Positions 62,233 through 64,000 of a stretch of DNA of 64,000 bases are shown here, in pieces. The DNA is from Aldehydirespirator sp965220485 (GTDB lineage Bacteria > Actinomycetota > Acidimicrobiia > Acidimicrobiales > Aldehydirespiratoraceae), in contig OZ244832.1 in assembly GCA_965220485.1 (NCBI GenBank), positions 2,356,001-2,420,000 on the forward strand. The letters run 5' to 3'. Within the stretch, counting starts at the first letter, position 1. Each line of letters starts with the position of its first letter. Under the pieces are notes generated by a model. That model was not told the origin of the DNA. It was given only the letters and a program-made list of their open reading frames with translations, and ran no database searches. The translations under genes were made by a program, and so were the position numbers.

Positions 62233-62315
62233 GTCGAGCGGTCTCTCAGTGGTGGTGCGGAGAGCGGGGCATGGCGATCACCTTCCGGGAACTCGAAGCC
62301 ATCGTGGTCCAGCGC

Positions 62316-63674
62316 TCAGTGGTAGGGCAGGTACTGCTCGAGCTCCCAGCCGGAAAGGGGCTCGGTGCCTGCGATTGCGTCCCAGTCGCTGACGGCATCG
62401 TCGCCCGCCTCAGCCGTATAGCGGTCCCACTCGGCGCGCTTGTTGAACACGAAGTTGGCGCACAGTTCCGAGCCGACCGCCTCGCACAGGGCCTCGCCGG
62501 CTTCCATGTGGTCGAGGGCCGCGCTCAGGCTGTGGGGGCAGTGGATGTCGGTGTTGACCTCGTCGAAGCCGTCGGTGGTCATGGGCTCGGGGCATTCCAG
62601 CTCTCCGACCACGCCGAGGCGGGCCGCCTGCAGCACGGTGGCGACCAGGGTGTGGACGTTGGCTGCGCCGTCGCCGATGCGGCTCTCGATGCGCATGTGC
62701 GACCCCGCGCCCCGGGGCACCCGGTTGCCGGCGCAGCGGTGCTCGACGCCCCAGTTGGCCCAGTACCCGTTGAGCTCGCCGTGGCGCCGGCGCCGGTAGG
62801 CGTTCACCGTCGGCGCGGCCAGCGCGGTCATCCCGACGTGGTGGTGGATGAGGCCGGCCATGCAGCCCCGGGCCAGATCGGACATGCCGTGGGCGCCGGC
62901 CGCGTCCGACATGGCGTTATTGCCTTCGGCGTCGGCCAGCGAGACGTTCACGTGGACGCCGGTGCCCGAGATGCCAGGGAAGGGCTTGCCCAGGAAGGTG
63001 AGATCCAGGCCGAGCGGTCCACCCGAGGCGTCGGTGGCGGTCATCACGGTCTCGCGGGCCAGCAGACGGAACAGGAAGGCGTTGTCGGCGGCCCGCATGG
63101 CGTCGCCGTACTCGAGGGTGAGTTCGAACTGGCCCTCGTCGTATTCGGCGTTGACCGACTCCATCGCGATGCCCGAGGCCTCCGCTTTGCGCACCACCGA
63201 TGTGATCACCCCGGCGGGATCCGACGCCACTCCGGTGCCGTAGACCATCGCGCCCGGCGTCTCGTAGGGCCGGGGGCTCTGCAGGCCGCCACTGAACACG
63301 TAGGCCTCGAGCTCGATGCCGACCTTGGGGCTGTAGCCGAGTGCCTCCCAGTCGGCCACCGCCCGGCGCAGCGCCTCACGGGGCGACACCGGCAGGGACT
63401 CACCGTGCATCGACAGGTCCCCGATGACGACACCAGTGGCGTCGTCATCCCAGCCCTGGCGGATGTCGCCGGTGTCGAAGCTGATCTGGGTGTCGGGCAG
63501 ACCGTCCAGCAAGTAGGCACCGGGCGCGGGGACCATGCTGCGGTCATAGCCCAGGGCGAACACGCACACGCAGTGGCTGGTGCCCTTGTGGGCCAGCCGT
63601 GCCGGCAAGTACTTGCCCCGGGCCAGCCCCAGGTGATCGGGCCACAGCACCCGTATCCGGTCCCAGTCGCTCAT
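62316..63674 (-). CDS. Glutamine synthetase family ligase (gamma-glutamylpolyamine synthetase-like)
   Basis: A 452-residue enzyme of the glutamine synthetase fold. The N-terminal beta-grasp region starts SDWDRIRVLWPDHLGLARGK, and the catalytic barrel has GIELEAYVF, ESVNAEYDEGQFELTL, GTGVHVNVSL (nucleotide/glutamate site) and the Arg-containing RIESRIGDGAANVH. The sequence diverges from true GlnA and belongs with the PuuA/GlnT-type amide ligases that glutamylate amines. The ATG at 63674 is backed by GGGAGCTGCC upstream. Substrate is not determined. Confidence 0.85.
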   Translation of the reverse strand: MSDWDRIRVLWPDHLGLARGKYLPARLAHKGTSHCVCVFALGYDRSMVPAPGAYLLDGLPDTQISFDTGDIRQGWDDDATGVVIGDLSMHGESLPVSPREALRRAVADWEALGYSPKVGIELEAYVFSGGLQSPRPYETPGAMVYGTGVASDPAGVITSVVRKAEASGIAMESVNAEYDEGQFELTLEYGDAMRAADNAFLFRLLARETVMTATDASGGPLGLDLTFLGKPFPGISGTGVHVNVSLADAEGNNAMSDAAGAHGMSDLARGCMAGLIHHHVGMTALAAPTVNAYRRRRHGELNGYWANWGVEHRCAGNRVPRGAGSHMRIESRIGDGAANVHTLVATVLQAARLGVVGELECPEPMTTDGFDEVNTDIHCPHSLSAALDHMEAGEALCEAVGSELCANFVFNKRAEWDRYTAEAGDDAVSDWDAIAGTEPLSGWELEQYLPYH

Positions 63675-63744
63675 GGCAGCTCCCGCAGTAGTGATGAAGC
63701 GTGAACGTTCGCTTCCGAAGGTAGCCGCCCCACGGTCGCAGCGG

Positions 63745-63791
63745 AACTTCAAGCAGTTAGCCACACCAGATGTGGTCAACCGCTTGAAGTT
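63745..63791. promoter_or_regulatory. Long imperfect inverted repeat in the intergenic region
   Basis: The arms AACTTCAAGCAGTTAGCCAC and (reverse) AACTTCAAGCGGTTGACCAC match at 17 or 18 of 20 positions around a short AGA centre. It lies 70 bp before the ligase start and 45 bp beyond the stop of the acyl-CoA dehydrogenase gene. It may be a terminator for the latter (no T-run seen) or an operator for the ligase gene. Confidence 0.6.
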
Positions 63792-63835
63792 GCTGTCAGT
63801 TCGGGCCGCGGTCTCGCTCAACGGCCGCTCAGCCT

Positions 63836-64000
63836 CTACACCGGCGCTTCGTCGTGTTCGGGGTAGAGGCCGGTGCGGCCAAGACGCTCCAGGCACACCT
63901 CGACGCTCCAGGGCAGCATGGCCGCTCCGCAGCGGGCGTCGCGGTAAGCCTGCTCCAGGTAGGAGGGGCGCAGCATGCTGCGGCCGCCGCACACCTGCAG
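63836..64000 (-). CDS. Acyl-CoA dehydrogenase family protein, C-terminal end (partial)
   Basis: Only the last 54 residues are inside the window. They read VCGGRSMLRPSYLEQAYRDA, then R-C-G-A-A-M-L-P-W-S-V-E-V-C-L-E and end at TAG 63838-63836. V-C-G-G-R-S-x-x-x-x-x-x-L-E-x-x-Y-R-D-A-R is the C-terminal helix pattern of the acyl-CoA dehydrogenase fold. The bulk lies beyond the right edge. After the stop the sequence TAGAGGCTGAGCGGCC resembles the left end of the interspersed element, here degraded. Confidence 0.75.
   Translation of the reverse strand: MQVCGGRSMLRPSYLEQAYRDARCGAAMLPWSVEVCLERLGRTGLYPEHDEAPV

Overview
The window is about 66% G+C, carries only bacterial-style genes with GTG/ATG starts and Shine-Dalgarno sites, and encodes F420-type luciferase-like oxidoreductases, several lipoproteins with a short lipobox and long acidic linkers, a type 2 (eukaryote-like) IleRS and a class Ia NrdAB. 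Together with the osmolyte genes this suggests a high-GC actinobacterium, most likely a marine or host-associated member of the Acidimicrobiia. The lineage is an inference; no rRNA or tRNA gene lies in the window. No CRISPR array or complete insertion sequence was seen.

Layout. 0-6 kb: toxin-antitoxin and defence-like small modules (DUF433/DUF5615 pair, AAA ATPase plus PIN nuclease, VapBC), a DUF3179 lipoprotein, a macro-domain protein and ThpR. 6-13.2 kb: a superfamily I helicase and a 1728-residue DnaQ-DinG-RecQ fusion. 13.2-14.1 kb: a scarred second copy of the thpR-vapC-vapB block that truncates a Rossmann dehydrogenase gene. 14-28 kb: an osmolyte locus with a DddP-like M24 enzyme (candidate DMSP lyase), an MttB-family methyltransferase, a complete glycine-betaine/DMSP-type ABC transporter (ATPase, permease, binding protein), a second transporter without an ATPase, and an SDR. 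28-37.7 kb: ileS followed by a mosaic accessory stretch: two small paralogues, a MITE-like element, an AAA/DUF4143 gene flanked by copies of the 3' end of an oxygenase gene, an IS1634-type transposase remnant, a broken lipoprotein gene, a membrane-anchored protein, a MazF/ribbon-helix-helix pair and the intact oxygenase. 37.8-42.2 kb: nrdAB and a GPP34 protein. 42.2-43.1 kb: tandem repeats and a frameshifted Abi-like gene. 43.1-51 kb: a six-gene operon (branched-chain-type ABC transporter, FAH-family isomerase, aldehyde dehydrogenase) divergent from a MarR regulator. 51-64 kb: two paralogous F420-type oxidoreductases, an SDR, a XamI-type restriction-modification pair, an acetoacetate-decarboxylase-family protein, a P450, a class III extradiol dioxygenase, an amidotransferase, a DUF3574 lipoprotein, a glutamine-synthetase-like ligase and the end of an acyl-CoA dehydrogenase gene.

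How it fits together. The two OpuA-like transporters, the MttB homologue and the DddP-like enzyme make a coherent uptake-plus-catabolism set for methylated osmolytes. The MarR-linked operon, with the extradiol dioxygenase 9 kb away, resembles the homoprotocatechuate meta-cleavage route with a dedicated importer. Overlaid on this is repeat-driven rearrangement: a roughly 145-155 bp intergenic element with inverted ends (five copies, usually touching or supplying stop codons), a duplicated vapBC block with a 553 bp microhomology deletion, repeated 3' ends of an oxygenase and of an SDR gene, and a 111 bp MITE-like element.
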